64,000 nt of DNA from Byssothecium circinans (taxonomy: Eukaryota; Ascomycota; Dothideomycetes; Pleosporales; Massarinaceae), in NCBI GenBank assembly GCA_010015675.1, contig ML977011.1, positions 291,472-355,471 on the forward strand. The letters are read 5' to 3'. Shown piece after piece: positions 24,439-36,239 of this stretch (the stretch's first letter is position 1; every line of letters begins with the position of its first letter). Made by a program: the position numbers and the translations under genes. The notes under the pieces are model-generated. The model was not told the DNA's origin. It saw only the letters and a program-made list of their open reading frames with translations, and ran no database searches.

Positions 24439-26281
24439 GGGGAATGGATGCGAACGTCTTTACGAATACCCTTTGTAAATCATCCTTTCGTGCATGAACG
24501 ATGCCTCTTCTTCCGAAACCAAACGTGGTGGAGGCTGTGTCAATTCCTCTCCGGAGCCGAGTCGAGAAGGAGTCGAAACGCAGGCCTCCGGTAGCACGCG
24601 ATTTCGTTTCTTACGATGAAACCTTCCGATCAGCATGCATAGTCCGGGTGTTGATTTTGACGTTGATGTCGATCAGCGTTTTCCTTTTCTTTTGGGACCA
24701 GATTTCATCATGTTCTATACCCACTCTGATGGTGTGCAACACTCTGTATACATTTTGTCTTTTGCCGTTTTCTTGTTCGGGTACTTTATGAGCATATACC
24801 ATTCAGTCAGCGCGGGGAGTTCACGGTAGGTAGTAGGTACATCGGATGAAACAATGTTTTGCACCTGTCGCGAACAGTGCCAGCGCGATTGAATGCTGCA
24901 TTTGACAGCTGTCAGCGCCCTGCCAACGGCGTAACGGCCCATTGGTCAACCTTGTTCATGATGCTGTTCGAGAACGTGTTGAATTGTGGAGCCGGCAAAC
25001 GTGTTGAATTGAGTTTCGCTAGTAGAGCGGCATAGCCAGCCATGTGTTTTTTGTAGTGGAGATTTTCGCGCATTCGCTGGCACCAGCAGTTGGACGCGGC
25101 GAGGTTGTGATGGCGAATGCGACGGGTGCTTTGATTGATTGGCTGAGCCGTTCCTGCGGCCGTTGATGACGGGCTGTTTCAGTCACGCTTTCCTCATTTC
25201 ATGCTGTCGTACCTTTTCAGTGGTGGTGTGCGGTGGAGGTCTTGTGCTGTGATTTGGGGGAGTGGAGTGATTGGTTGATAGAGACTGGAAAATGCAACTA
25301 TGGCTTGAGCCTTGAGAACGGGAGGAAAAGCATCCAACACCAACACCAACACCACCACAGATGGCGCCTTGAGACGGCGCATCTCCAACCGAGCAAGTCT
25401 GAATAATCACTATCCTCATCTCCCAGCTCGACAGCTTCCTCCCGCATTCTCTCAACACGAGGCGAAGTCGTCGCATCTAAATATACGGCATGAACGACCT
25501 TTCGTTTCCAGCCTCAGGCCGCTGTCCGATAACTCCAGCGAGGCGCCCACCGACCCGATCATGCATCCACTGACCACTCACCATTTCCCCCAGACGCTCC
25601 CATGCGCCATCTCCACCCAGCCATTCGCTGCCCGTTTGGACTCGTAGCCGCTATTGAAGTCTGGTTGGCGGCGGATGCTGGATTGCCTGCGTCGTGCGTG
25701 CAGGATCCGCGGGCGCGTAAAACAATGCTCGGCCAATCATTCCCCGCCGCAACCCCAGTTCGACGGTAGGACAGGTACCGTCGTTCTGGGGCAGACTCGG
25801 CAGGGGATTAATATAGCGAGAGTGCGGAGGTTGATTGGGCGCTTGGGGCCGTGGGTCGTTACGGTTGCGTGCAGTGGGTGGATGCGTTGTTGTTATATTA
25901 ACGACCAGATGGCGCTGTCCTCGAGTGGAGTTGGTAGGGCCGGACCTGCGGAGCGAAGAAAGTGAACTTTTTCGGCTGTAAAAGAAGGTTTTTAGCAGAG
26001 ATTTGACTATACGTGGTTGTGTTGGTCTGGTCTGACGACTGAGTTGTCTTTGCTTCGCTCTTGTTGTTGTTCTCCTTCTCTTCTCTTTTTCTTTGACACT
26101 ACGCCGCCTCACTAGTGTTGTGTTTTTTATACCCTTTTACTACTTTAATTCTTCGACGGAGGCCTGGTTGCCATCGTCACACACCTATTGCACGCTCGGA
26201 TATATCAAGAGGTTGAGGAAGAGCAAGATATGATCACGAGGATATAAGGGTTTGCGATCAAGATTCACACAAGAGGTGAAG
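24439..26281. other. Intergenic, no gene recognised
   Basis: About 1.8 kb between two plus-strand genes. Open frames here are short, overlapping and without domains. The stretch near 26000-26140 is pyrimidine-rich and probably belongs to the promoter or leader of the next gene. Confidence 0.45.
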
Positions 26282-28386
26282 ATGGAGAAGGGTTACAGTG
26301 AACGGAAGGCTCCTTGGTTGGCTATCACGTTGGGATGTTGTGGGGATAGGAAGGAATCGATGGATGGGGATGATGGGAGGGAAGCTTTGAGATCACCAGG
26401 TATGTTGCTCCCTGTACCCTTACGACGTCTACTAGTCTTGCACACCGTCGGCCCCCGCATTGTAGAGACAATGCTTACAAGTCTACAGAAGAGTCTGAGA
26501 TGCGGATATGCTACGAACAACCAGCACCAACACCACATCCCATCGCATCACCAACGCAAACGCGGCCCGTGACAAGCCACTCGATGAGTCAAACTCTCTC
26601 ACAATGGGCTTCTCAGAGTCGAGACTTCGCCACGCGTGCCTCGTCACGAGCAAGCGTAAACACTCTCACACGCCCGCGAAAGTCTCACTCAAGACCACGA
26701 CCTTCGATAGGCCGGCCCATGGACTTTAGGCATAACGACAGCATTGACGGAATCCAGAGTATGCTGGACGATGCACCCATGCCTGTTCGAAGACGACGAA
26801 GCTTCCAACCTCTTGAATTGTCGATATACCTTCCGGATGGCAGGCTGAGTCCGCTACCGGATTTCGACGAGGATGACTGGGTCAAGAAGCCAGAGCAGGC
26901 ACTCGTCAGGAACCGAGACTCAAGAACTGATTCTATCACTTCAATCTCGGGTGCTTCAGGCTGGTTGATACAGCGCAAGCCCGTCGGCAGCGGATCGCGA
27001 CGATCAAGCGTCCAAAGCACTCAGTCCAGCCACTCGCGAACTCTATCAGGCACCATCTCAACCCTCCCCTTCCTACTCGAAGAGGAGCCAAAAGCTCGCA
27101 CGAGATCGAGTGCAAGCTCCCCAACACTCATCCAGCGCTCAAACACCCTCTCACCGAGGAAGGCTCTCTCACGACTGCCTTCACCCTCACGTTCACGCGC
27201 TAACACAGCGCCCTCGTCTCGTCCATCAAGTATCCGCAAGTTTAAAACAGGCAGCACAGACTCGGACGAAGTTGACGCGGCAATCCGTGAACTAAACACT
27301 ATCGTCGAAGAACGCCGCGCAGACGCGTATCGTTCCGCCAACTTTGCTCACTCTTCGGTGGTACCTCCGTCACCTTCATCGCACGTCCCCGCCATCGCAC
27401 CCTCCCTCCGTATGAAAGTCCGCTCGGAAACGCTTTCAGACATCGGATCCGCCTTCTCTGCTCCCTTGGTCAGCAAGCCCCTTCCCAAGCCCCCAGCAAA
27501 GAAGTCAGGACTCCGTCTCGAACCCCCCAAGCGCACCTTCAGTGGACCTCTAGATTCCAACCCCATCACACCCCCAACACCTACAGTCCCCACACCAACA
27601 ACCTCTATCTACCGTCTAAAGGGCTGGCTGAAGCGCTCTCTTCCCAACACGCCCTCCACAGCAAGCTTCAAATCAGCGCCCGCGACCCCATCACACAAAT
27701 CCTTCCGATCCTCCAAATCATCCAAACCGGAAACCCCCTCAACGCCGTTCTACCAATGCGAACCTACCCCCACCCACCACCGCGACATCTCCCAACAATA
27801 CTTCGACATGGAACCGCACTCCAGCAGCCGCCCCGCCTCATCCACCTCCAGCTCGCGCTCAATGTCAATGACACACACGCGCCACACCAGCAACGAAACC
27901 GCCACAGTAACACTCCTCTCCTCCTACCCCAGCAGCACACGAACCCGCACCCCCTCCCTCCTCTCCTCCACATCAACAATCTCCCACAACTCCATCACCC
28001 TGCCCCTCTCCCCTCCTTCCACAAAACCAACACCAAACAGAAACGAAAATGAAACCGCACCCGCAAACCCAGCACGCACAAACATCCTCAAAGGCGCCGG
28101 CAAAACCCGCCGCATCCCCGCCCCGCTCACCCTCTCCAAGGCCAAGGAGAAGGAAATCATGGTCGAAGCGTGCCTCGGCAGCGCCAAGAGCTTCGCCAGT
28201 ACGGCGAGTGGGCGCAGTAGGGGAAGTGCGGCGTACCGGGCCAGTCGCGGGAGCTTGAAACCGCCGCCGAGTCCGAACTATGGGATTCTTAGAGGTATGG
28301 AGATTAGTGCGCGCGGCGAGGGGGTGTTGAGGAGTGCGGCGGAGAGGGTACTGCCGAGTCCGGGGGCGGTGGGGGTTGCTTTTTAA
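26282..28386 (+). CDS. Serine-rich protein of unknown function
   Basis: A 671-residue protein that I do not recognise. Exons 26282-26399 and 26489-28386 flank an 89-base intron; the splice joins in phase to the long frame and adds the N-terminus MEKGYSERKAPWLAITLGCC. The sequence is dominated by Ser, Pro, Arg and Thr and looks disordered, with phosphorylation-type RRxS and SP/TP sites throughout. A short block near residue 300, SDEVDAAIRELNTIVEERRA, has helical coiled-coil character, and a KGWLKRSLPNTPS block lies further on. The Cys-Cys pair near the start could be lipidated. It may be a signalling or cortical scaffold, but this is only inference. A plain start at the ATG at 26500 is possible if the intron is not used. 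Confidence 0.75.
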
Positions 28387-31300
28387 GGCGGTGGGGGGAT
28401 GGGTGTGAGAGATGATGGGTATGCATACCGGTAGGGGCGGGTTCTTGGGATTAGGGGATGGGGAGGTATTTTTGGGTTATGAGGATGGGTACGGTTATGT
28501 GGGGTGCGAGTGGTATAGGTACGGGTACGGGTATGGTTATGGGTCATGACTGGGCCTGAGGTCGTGCATCACGACTTCGCCCACAGATTCTGATGGGATG
28601 GGATGGGTTGGGTTGGCCGGTTGTCGGGGGTTCAAACTTCTTTCTTCTTCTCAAGCGTCGTCGGCACGATACCCTCCGCGTACCCGCCCCTCTTCCGCAA
28701 AAATCGCGGACGCTGACTTTGCTTTCCTTTACTTGACCTTCCTCCCCCTACCTCCTCAACAACAACGGGCCATCATCGTTTGGTCGTCGTTGTTGTTGCT
28801 GCTGTTTGCTGAAGAAGGGGTTGTGTGGCTGGGTATGGTAAAGGTCTTGCCGCAGATGGCTTTGTAGGTAGGTAGATATATCTTGGACGTAATGGAATGA
28901 ATGGTTGGAGAAATTGCGACGTTTCCGAGATTTGCTGATTACTTTTTTCTGAGTGAGGCTTTTTGTTTCTTTGTGAAGGAGATGTGATGTTGTCGATATG
29001 ATGTGGCGCTCTTTCCTTCTTAACGGGAGGGGATTAAACAAGGGCTCTCTGTCTGCCTGCTTTTCAAAATCGCCTGGGAACATCGCGTCCCGTCAAATTT
29101 ATAATTTAAGAGGCAAGTTCATAACCACTAACTATGCTATGCTATGCTATATTCCTTTCCCCCCAGACTCCATGCACACACCCCCAGTATCCGCCTGAAT
29201 CTAAATCCTCTTTCTCTTTTCCTCTATTCCTCCATTCCTCCGTTCACCCCATTCCTCCCATCCCTCCTTCCCGATTCTCCGTCACTCACTCACTCACTCT
29301 CTATTCTATAGTAAATCATACCACTGACTTCGATCTCCCTCTCCCTCTCCCTCTCCCTCTCCCTCTCCATCCCAAAAGAGTAAAAGAGAAACGTTCCGCT
29401 TCCTTAATAAATAAAAATTCGACGGTGCCATTTCCACGATAACATACAAAAAGAAGAAATTTTCTCTCCACAGGATACCTTGGTACTACTCGGAGAGAAC
29501 TGGCTGTTCTGAACATAACTAGGACGTTTTAGTCTTCTGCTTTTGAGCTGGCAATCCGTAGGTGAGTGAGTGAGCAGGAGGGTAGGTGGGTAAACAAGTG
29601 GTCGGTGTGCGAGGCCTTGGGACTCTATTGTCTATTCGAACTCTGCGATTAGACTGCACTGCTTTTCTTTGCTTTTCTTTGCTTTTCTTTTATTTTCTTT
29701 GGCTCAGCACGGTGTAATGTAGGGTAGATTAGCGCAAGTGTCTACCTACAAGCAAAGCAAAGCAAAGCACTCCCGCATTTGCTATTCGCCTTCGCGACTA
29801 TCCGAGCGCTCGAAATGGGTCGGGAGGGTTTAGGGTTGTGGATTGTGAGAGGGAGAGGAAGAGTGTGACAGCATAGGGATTACGTTAGTCACCACCATGT
29901 TGTCGACGAAGGACTTTGAGTTGAGGTAGGGAGTAAACAAAAAGCAAAACAAGGAACACAAGAAACATTTTCTCATGCGGTATAAATTTAATATTTGAGA
30001 TTAGAGATTAGAGTGCATCAAGACTCAAGACTGTTATGCGCATCACGGTACCTACCTACATCACTTATCCTGTATCGGACGATCTCCACACTGACACTAA
30101 CAAACAACAAAGGGTATGCAACACTATACCTCCAACTTGGACAAAAACAACAAGTATTCTCTCTGTCTCTCTCTATCCTCCATCCCATCCCCATCCCCCG
30201 GCCCCCTGGCATCTGCCTCAAAACAACAACCTCACTGAAACTAGGAAACTAACCCTAATCGACGCCCTCAGCATATCCAAAGACACCAAACCCCACATCC
30301 ACACCATACCCCTGCGAAGCATAACCTGACTCTCACCTCACAAGTCAAAGAACGAGAAATGAGAAACGAGAAACAAGAAACAAGAAGCGCACAGACAAAA
30401 GAATGGTAGAAAACCCATATGAGATTGACCAAGCCACACATTAAATACCATTGCACTTTGCGTGCTTCATATCTAAGTCTGATTAAGCGCGTATTACTAT
30501 TCGTGGGTGGTGTCCAGTTAGTATGTGTACATGTACGTGTATCGATTGACTGAGTGTGAATACATGGTACCGAGCATACGGGGGTGATGGAACGGGGGAG
30601 GGATAGAGCAAAAACGACAGACAAGAAGCAAGAAGCAAGAAGAAATATCCCCCCCTCCCGCGCCATCGGATAAGTCCAACGTCGTTTAAGATAAGAACGT
30701 GTGCGCACTGGGGATCGGATAGTCACAATAACAACAACAGCAGTGACCCGAGCGAGCGAGCAGTCTAAGCAATCAACAACATCTTCCCCTATGAGACGCA
30801 CCGCCATCATTCTGCCATGGATCAGAAGACGCAACCGATATTTCCACAAAAAAGGGTCGCTGCTTCGCCGCATCTGGTACTCCGCGTCAAACACGTCAGT
30901 CCCAAGAGCGGGAAGATGAGATTTCGAGACACATTGAGATCTTGACGGAGGGGGAAGAATTGGAATTGGAATTGAACAAGACATGTTTAATCCGCATTCA
31001 ACGATTCCGACACTGATACACACCATACCACCCAAAGCCCTCGAATTCCTGTCTTCCTGCCCATGGAACAGCCCACAACACGTCCCGTTCAAGCAATTGG
31101 TCGATTTGCCATCCGGTTGGCAGGACAAGGAAGATGAAAGGGAAGGAAATTGGAGTAGTTCATGGCTTACATAGGAATGCCAGCAGCGTCCCCATCCAGC
31201 TCTGAATATCACGTGAAGCTATATACAAGTCCCCTGTAGCACAGTACAACTACATGCAACGAAAGCCCAATTGGGATGCCAGCAAGGGAAAACCTGAAAC

Positions 31301-34300
31301 GCAAGCTAGATTTGCGCCTTCGTAGGAGGCATAGTGCAGTTATTGCAGTGCGTGAGACGGTAACCGTTGGTGATGTCGCACAACGGTGATACTTCTCAAC
31401 AAGGTAGGAGGTAGTCGTAGGGGAGACGCTGGTGTGTCGCTCGCTTTGACGTTTAGTGGTGGCAAAGGAGGACTGAGAGGCACAAGTACTGGCCGAGTTC
31501 CAATAGCGGCTATTCCCTCTCCCTTGTTGACCAATCGGTGTTTTGTGTCGCGCACGAAGATACGCGCCCATCCTCAATGCCCACCCATGCCTAGATCGTG
31601 GGAGCGTGGTAGACCCGTGGTCTCCGTTCACCAACATGGCGGTTGCGCATGCAAGTCACCCGGGTGGATGCGTTCAGGGAGCAAAGCTTAGTGGCGATCT
31701 TCCCCCGCAGCGGGCATTCCGATGAGGCTTGTCCATGACCTGGTATTTGGGTCCCATGCCCTTGCTTCCCTCGAGACTACGTGAATGCTGGTGTAACGCG
31801 ATGCAGCAAGCCCAGCAACCAGGTCAGCGTGGTTGCAAGCCGAGAACCCTGGGTGAAGAGCTCGGCTTCACCCGAGATGCGGAATGTGCGCTACAGTCCC
31901 AGATAGACGACGTGGAGAGATCTGACTTGGCTAGTCGGAAAAATCAACCAGTCATTGTCCGGGGGAGTGGCATGTTCGAACAGATTTTATGCAATGATGA
32001 GAGGTTAGTAAAATGGGTTTCTCTGTATCCTCCAATATTTTGGAGGCCCCAGAATGTACCCAGGAGAAGTGCACGCGCGGTAAGCTGGCCAGATCATGGC
32101 CTTTGGGCTCGCAATCAAAATGATTTGGAAGGATTCGTGACGCCCTACTCTCTCTCTCTCGTGGACGAGTGAGAAATGTCTGGTGCTCCCGAGGCGCCCG
32201 AAAAACACTAAAGCAGGCAAGTCCAAATAGAGCGTAGTAAATGTAACAATGATGTCTGTCGTACAGGGCTCTGAGGACCAATCGAAAACGGCGTCGTGGT
32301 GTCAGTAGATCTTCGCCACACGAACCGATGTTAACTCCGGTCGCACAAAACCCCCATCAGTGTCTTGAGCGGCTCGTTCTCAAATCATCGTCACCACGGT
32401 GATACGGAAACCTCTGATGTTGAATGACTTTGTGCACAAGACTGTTAGACGGGTCGTTGCAGCGCTTTACAATGTGAAGGCCGTCTAAGTGTTGTCCATG
32501 TAAGCACGTTTCAGCTATGGGTGACAAAAACCCGGGACCATGGCGGGCGCGCCTCGTGGGTGGAAACACCCGGCTTCCATCGAGTCAGTAAGCCATAGTT
32601 CGTGTGAAGGTGTCTCTTCCTAGCTGATGTAGTATCGTCAGGTTAGTCATGCACGACTAGAATTCCGGCTACGTGAAAAGCGCAGTTGAGTTGGATCGGA
32701 TGCTGTTTGAAGGAGACCAGCTCGTGAGGGGTGCGCAGAGTGCGAGAAGTGCAATAGACCACATTGGGAGATCACGACAGAGGTAGCTCGTCCATACTTG
32801 ATGCCTGATGAGTGATTCCAAGTCTTTGCAGCATGTACAGTGTAGACGAGCTCGACTGGAGCAAATGGATGCTACCGGAGACTGCCTAGTCGCTGCTGGC
32901 GCTGCATGACGCCTGGAGGAGCAGTTGTTTGGGCGTTGCGAAGCATTCATCTACTCCGAGAGAGCTTGCAATGCACAATGCGGGGCGCGCTGGGCAGTAT
33001 ATCGCGCGATGGTTGGCGGAGCGGCGCAGAGAGAGGACTGGCGACCTAGAGACGTCCACGAGCGAGCCGGAGCGGGAAGCGATGATGTTTGAACCCGGCA
33101 GTCTGCAAAGCAGATCGGCTCGCTTTATTGAAACGGAAATGATCAAACAGGCCTTGGTGGCCAAGCTCTTGCACGACCTTGACATAGATGGAGATTGGAA
33201 TGGGATGGTTAAGTTACAACAGTTCCCAGGGCATCGTTGTGAACCTGCATAAGCGCACGCGTTCCTGGCGTTGCCGTCGAGGAGCCGTCTTGGAGCATTC
33301 GAGATGGAAATTGGACATGCGCAGGCGTTTGGAGCTCCATGAATTGAATTATGGACGTCTGGAGGATGGCGCTGAGCGTTTGTTGGTAATTCACTGCTTT
33401 CGGTCAACGGGGAGCTGACGTCTGGACACAGCCGCAGGCAAACCGCCGCACTCCCAGATCGGGGAAAGAGCGTTGTGCGGTACGGCATCAGCTTCTAAGA
33501 ATACATATAGCATTCTACCTGCAATGAGGCAGTGGTGTCGCGCTGCGCAAGGGAGCTGTGCGGGCGCGATGAGAGAAGGGGAGTGGAGGGGAGGGTAGGG
33601 TAGGGGGAAAGGAAAAGTGAACTGTTCTGTGCCGCAAGCTGAAGGTCGGGGTGCGGCGTGGACATGATGACTCAATGTTGGCACTGTGCTGCACTGTCGC
33701 GATGTCGTCGATGGTGGTAATGGCGGTGATGGCGGTGATGGCGTCGTGGTGGACGTGTGGAGTAGTGTGCCAGTACAGTATGTACGGCACACGGTCTACA
33801 TGGGATGAGCGATCGCGCCTGCCGGAGGACCGTGGACGGACAATCGTTCTTGCCCGAAGCGTCCGGACGGAGACTATCTCGGAAAGCGCTAGGCTCGACC
33901 TGAGGTAGACCGGCAGGCGCGATGCGCGTAATAGATGAGAGCAGAACAAAGAGAGCGCGGCGGGTGGAGATTGAGATGGCGCTGCGCTGGTGTGCACAAA
34001 AAGCGCCGCCGTGATACAGACAGCGCTCCCTTTGCGGGCGCGATGAACTGGCAAACGGCGCGCGAGATGTGCAGCATCGCATTGCAATGCAAGAGCCGTC
34101 CGTTGCTGTGCCTGGAGAGTGATGAGCTGTTTGAACTTTGGGGTGGCTTCTGCGGGGACAGGGATTGTGATTTAAGGTTGCTGTAAGCCACTCCAGAATT
34201 AGATGCCCGATCTTAGCCTTGGCCGCTCACCACATCCGCATCGTCCTGCCTCTGCCTCTGCCTCCCTTCTGCGACGTCAAATGCCATCAGAACAGACGGC

Positions 34301-36239
34301 GCGAGATGAAATGCCCGTCGTCACTGTGCACTGTGCACTGGCCGTGGGTGAATGCCGCGATTCGGCCACCCCAGCCAGTCGTTGCGCCTCCGGTACTGAC
34401 CTGACCTGACCTGACCCGCCCCAGTCCCAATGCCCGCCAGCTGCCAGCGCTCGCTGCCTCTGGAAAAGGGCCCTGTAGCGCTGCTGATGCTCTGCTCACG
34501 GACGTGCCGTATATCATTGTCATCGTTGCATGCCAGATGTCCACTTCTCTCACGCCGTGCCCCAGACCTCAACGCTCACCACCAGCCTGCCCTGGACCCA
34601 TAACATCACCAGCCATATCACATCCCCCTCGCCAGCTCCCCCCTTTTCCGGCCTGCCCGACGCCGTCACCTCGTTTGCATTCTTGCACAAGTACTGCACT
34701 GCAATCACTACACCGCACTGCACTGTCCTGTACCCTTTCCTCCACATTTCAGCGCCTCGCGGGTGGTGTTTCGGCGCATTGGCCCTGGCCCTCCCCATTC
34801 TCGCGGCTCTATTGCACACGTCTTACCCGCGCTCGTCGTCTGCTGGAATTGCGTCTCGTTGCTTTTGGATCCCACTTCAGTCTGGAGCCTCTGGTCTTAC
34901 TCGCTGCCTGCTTGCTTGCTCGCTCCCCCGACCATTCACCCTCTCCAGCGCCCGTGCAGCTGAGCTTACTCCCTCTGCCAGGCCAGCATACTACTGCGCC
35001 ATCTTCAAGTGCCCGGTCCACCACCACCAGTGCTAGAGCCTCAACGCACGGGGGCCCGCAGCCGCCCGCTCGATCCTGCCTCCGCCTGTAGGCTGTCCGC
35101 TGTCAGGCACTGCGCGACGTAGTGCCCAACGGTAAGATTAGTCGTCTCCGAGGGCGTGCTTCAGCCCTCACTGGCACAGCACCCTACCGGGCTGCCGGGT
35201 TCGGTAATGCTCATCACCCAGAGTCATCCCAGCCCTCTACAGGCAAGTACTCCCCACTCGTCCTTGCATGCTCACGACCATCGTCATCGCGCCCAATCAA
35301 TCCCACCTGCTCCCACCGGCTCCCACATACTCATACTCCCACACACTCTTACCCACACACGCCTGTCCCACCGTGCCCTCCATTAACATCCTCCCGTCTC
35401 CGCAGTCATAGCTTCCCCATAGCTCCCGCACAGCTTCATCTTGCATAGTCCATATTTCTTTTGCCTCACCACCTGCTGCCGCCCAGCGTCACCCATTGGC
35501 CGGCCTAGGCCCATGTCTCGTTCTCTTTGTCTGCTATGTAAGTCCTCCCCGTCCGTCACATCGAAATGCGGGTCGCAATATGCGGCATCTCATACCAGGC
35601 ACTGACTGTCATTTCAGCATCTGGCATCTGCCCTGAATCACTATTGTTTACTGCCAGAGCAACGCTTCAGATTCCCGCTTTCGTCTTCAGGAGGCTGTTG
35701 TGTCTGAGCTGCCTTGGGTCAGGAGCAGGATTCACCGTGTAGGCGACAGACACTCAAAGACCCCCTGATCCCCGGATGACTCGTTGCTCTGAGCACTTCG
35801 ACCGTCTGTCTTTCGGGAGGCTTCTCTTGTCAACTACTTTGGTCACAAGGCCTACTAAAACACCACCAAAACAGTCTGCTACACCGTCCCATTCAGCCTC
35901 CTCTGTGCACTTTTTGCGCCATTTGCTTGCAGCGTACTCGTATTGTCCGTCGCCTCGTCGAACCAGCTGCTCTCCTCGAGCGGGTTCCTTGCATGCCCCG
36001 TTCAGTGTCTGGCTCTGTAACAGCACAGGCTCTCCTCCACTGCTTGACCGCACCGACCTCAAAAAACCGTCAAGCTGGCCTGCACCGTACAACTTAGCTA
36101 TCAGGTGCGTCTCCCCTTGTACGTTGAAGGTTTCGTCATGCTCCATGGGCTCTAAGCTTTGAGCCCTGTGGCGCTTCGCTGCTGCCTACAGCCTGACCCC
36201 CATCTTGCTACATGCTTGCTAATGTATCCCTGAGAACAG
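28387..36239. other. Gene-poor 7.8-kb region upstream of the MedA-type gene
   Basis: No convincing gene. The region has many microsatellites: (ctatg)n at 29132-29150, (cact)n at 29282-29299, (ctccct)n at 29335-29368, about 3.5 copies of gcttttcttt at 29661-29700, (agcaa)n at 29751-29769 and a ggcggtgat repeat at 33721-33742. The part from 34.2 to 36.2 kb is pyrimidine-rich on the plus strand, with low-complexity Ser/Pro/Cys frames that look like promoter or leader rather than protein. A likely intron at 35538-35617 (gtaagt...tttcag) suggests that the last kilobase is a spliced leader of the downstream gene. A frame at 32959-33252, MHNAGRAGQYIARWLAER onwards, is the most protein-like of the rest but is not supported. 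Confidence 0.5.

Noticed and set aside
29620..29650. A tctattcgaactc stretch resembling a tRNA T-arm
   Set aside because: No acceptor stem, D-arm or anticodon arm could be folded around it. No tRNA gene was found elsewhere either.
30268..31212. A 314-codon minus-strand open frame
   Set aside because: It has no convincing ATG start at its head, odd composition rich in Cys, Arg and Trp, no family resemblance, and lies in a simple-repeat-rich non-coding stretch. It looks like a chance frame.
31729..32172. A 147-codon plus-strand frame
   Set aside because: No family resemblance, no clear start context, and isolated in the gene-poor region.
32886..33488. Opposed frames on both strands (200 codons minus, about 98 plus from an ATG)
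   Set aside because: They overlap antisense, neither has a known domain, and no intron or context supports either. The plus-strand one is the better candidate but not supported.
33391..34191. Several overlapping minus-strand frames of 100-190 codons
   Set aside because: All three phases are open over the same low-complexity sequence, which points to base composition and not to a gene.
34504..35091. A 195-codon plus-strand frame
   Set aside because: The frame arises from a pyrimidine-rich stretch and consists of Ser, Pro, Leu and Ala with no domain. An overlapping frame in the next phase looks the same. More likely promoter or leader.
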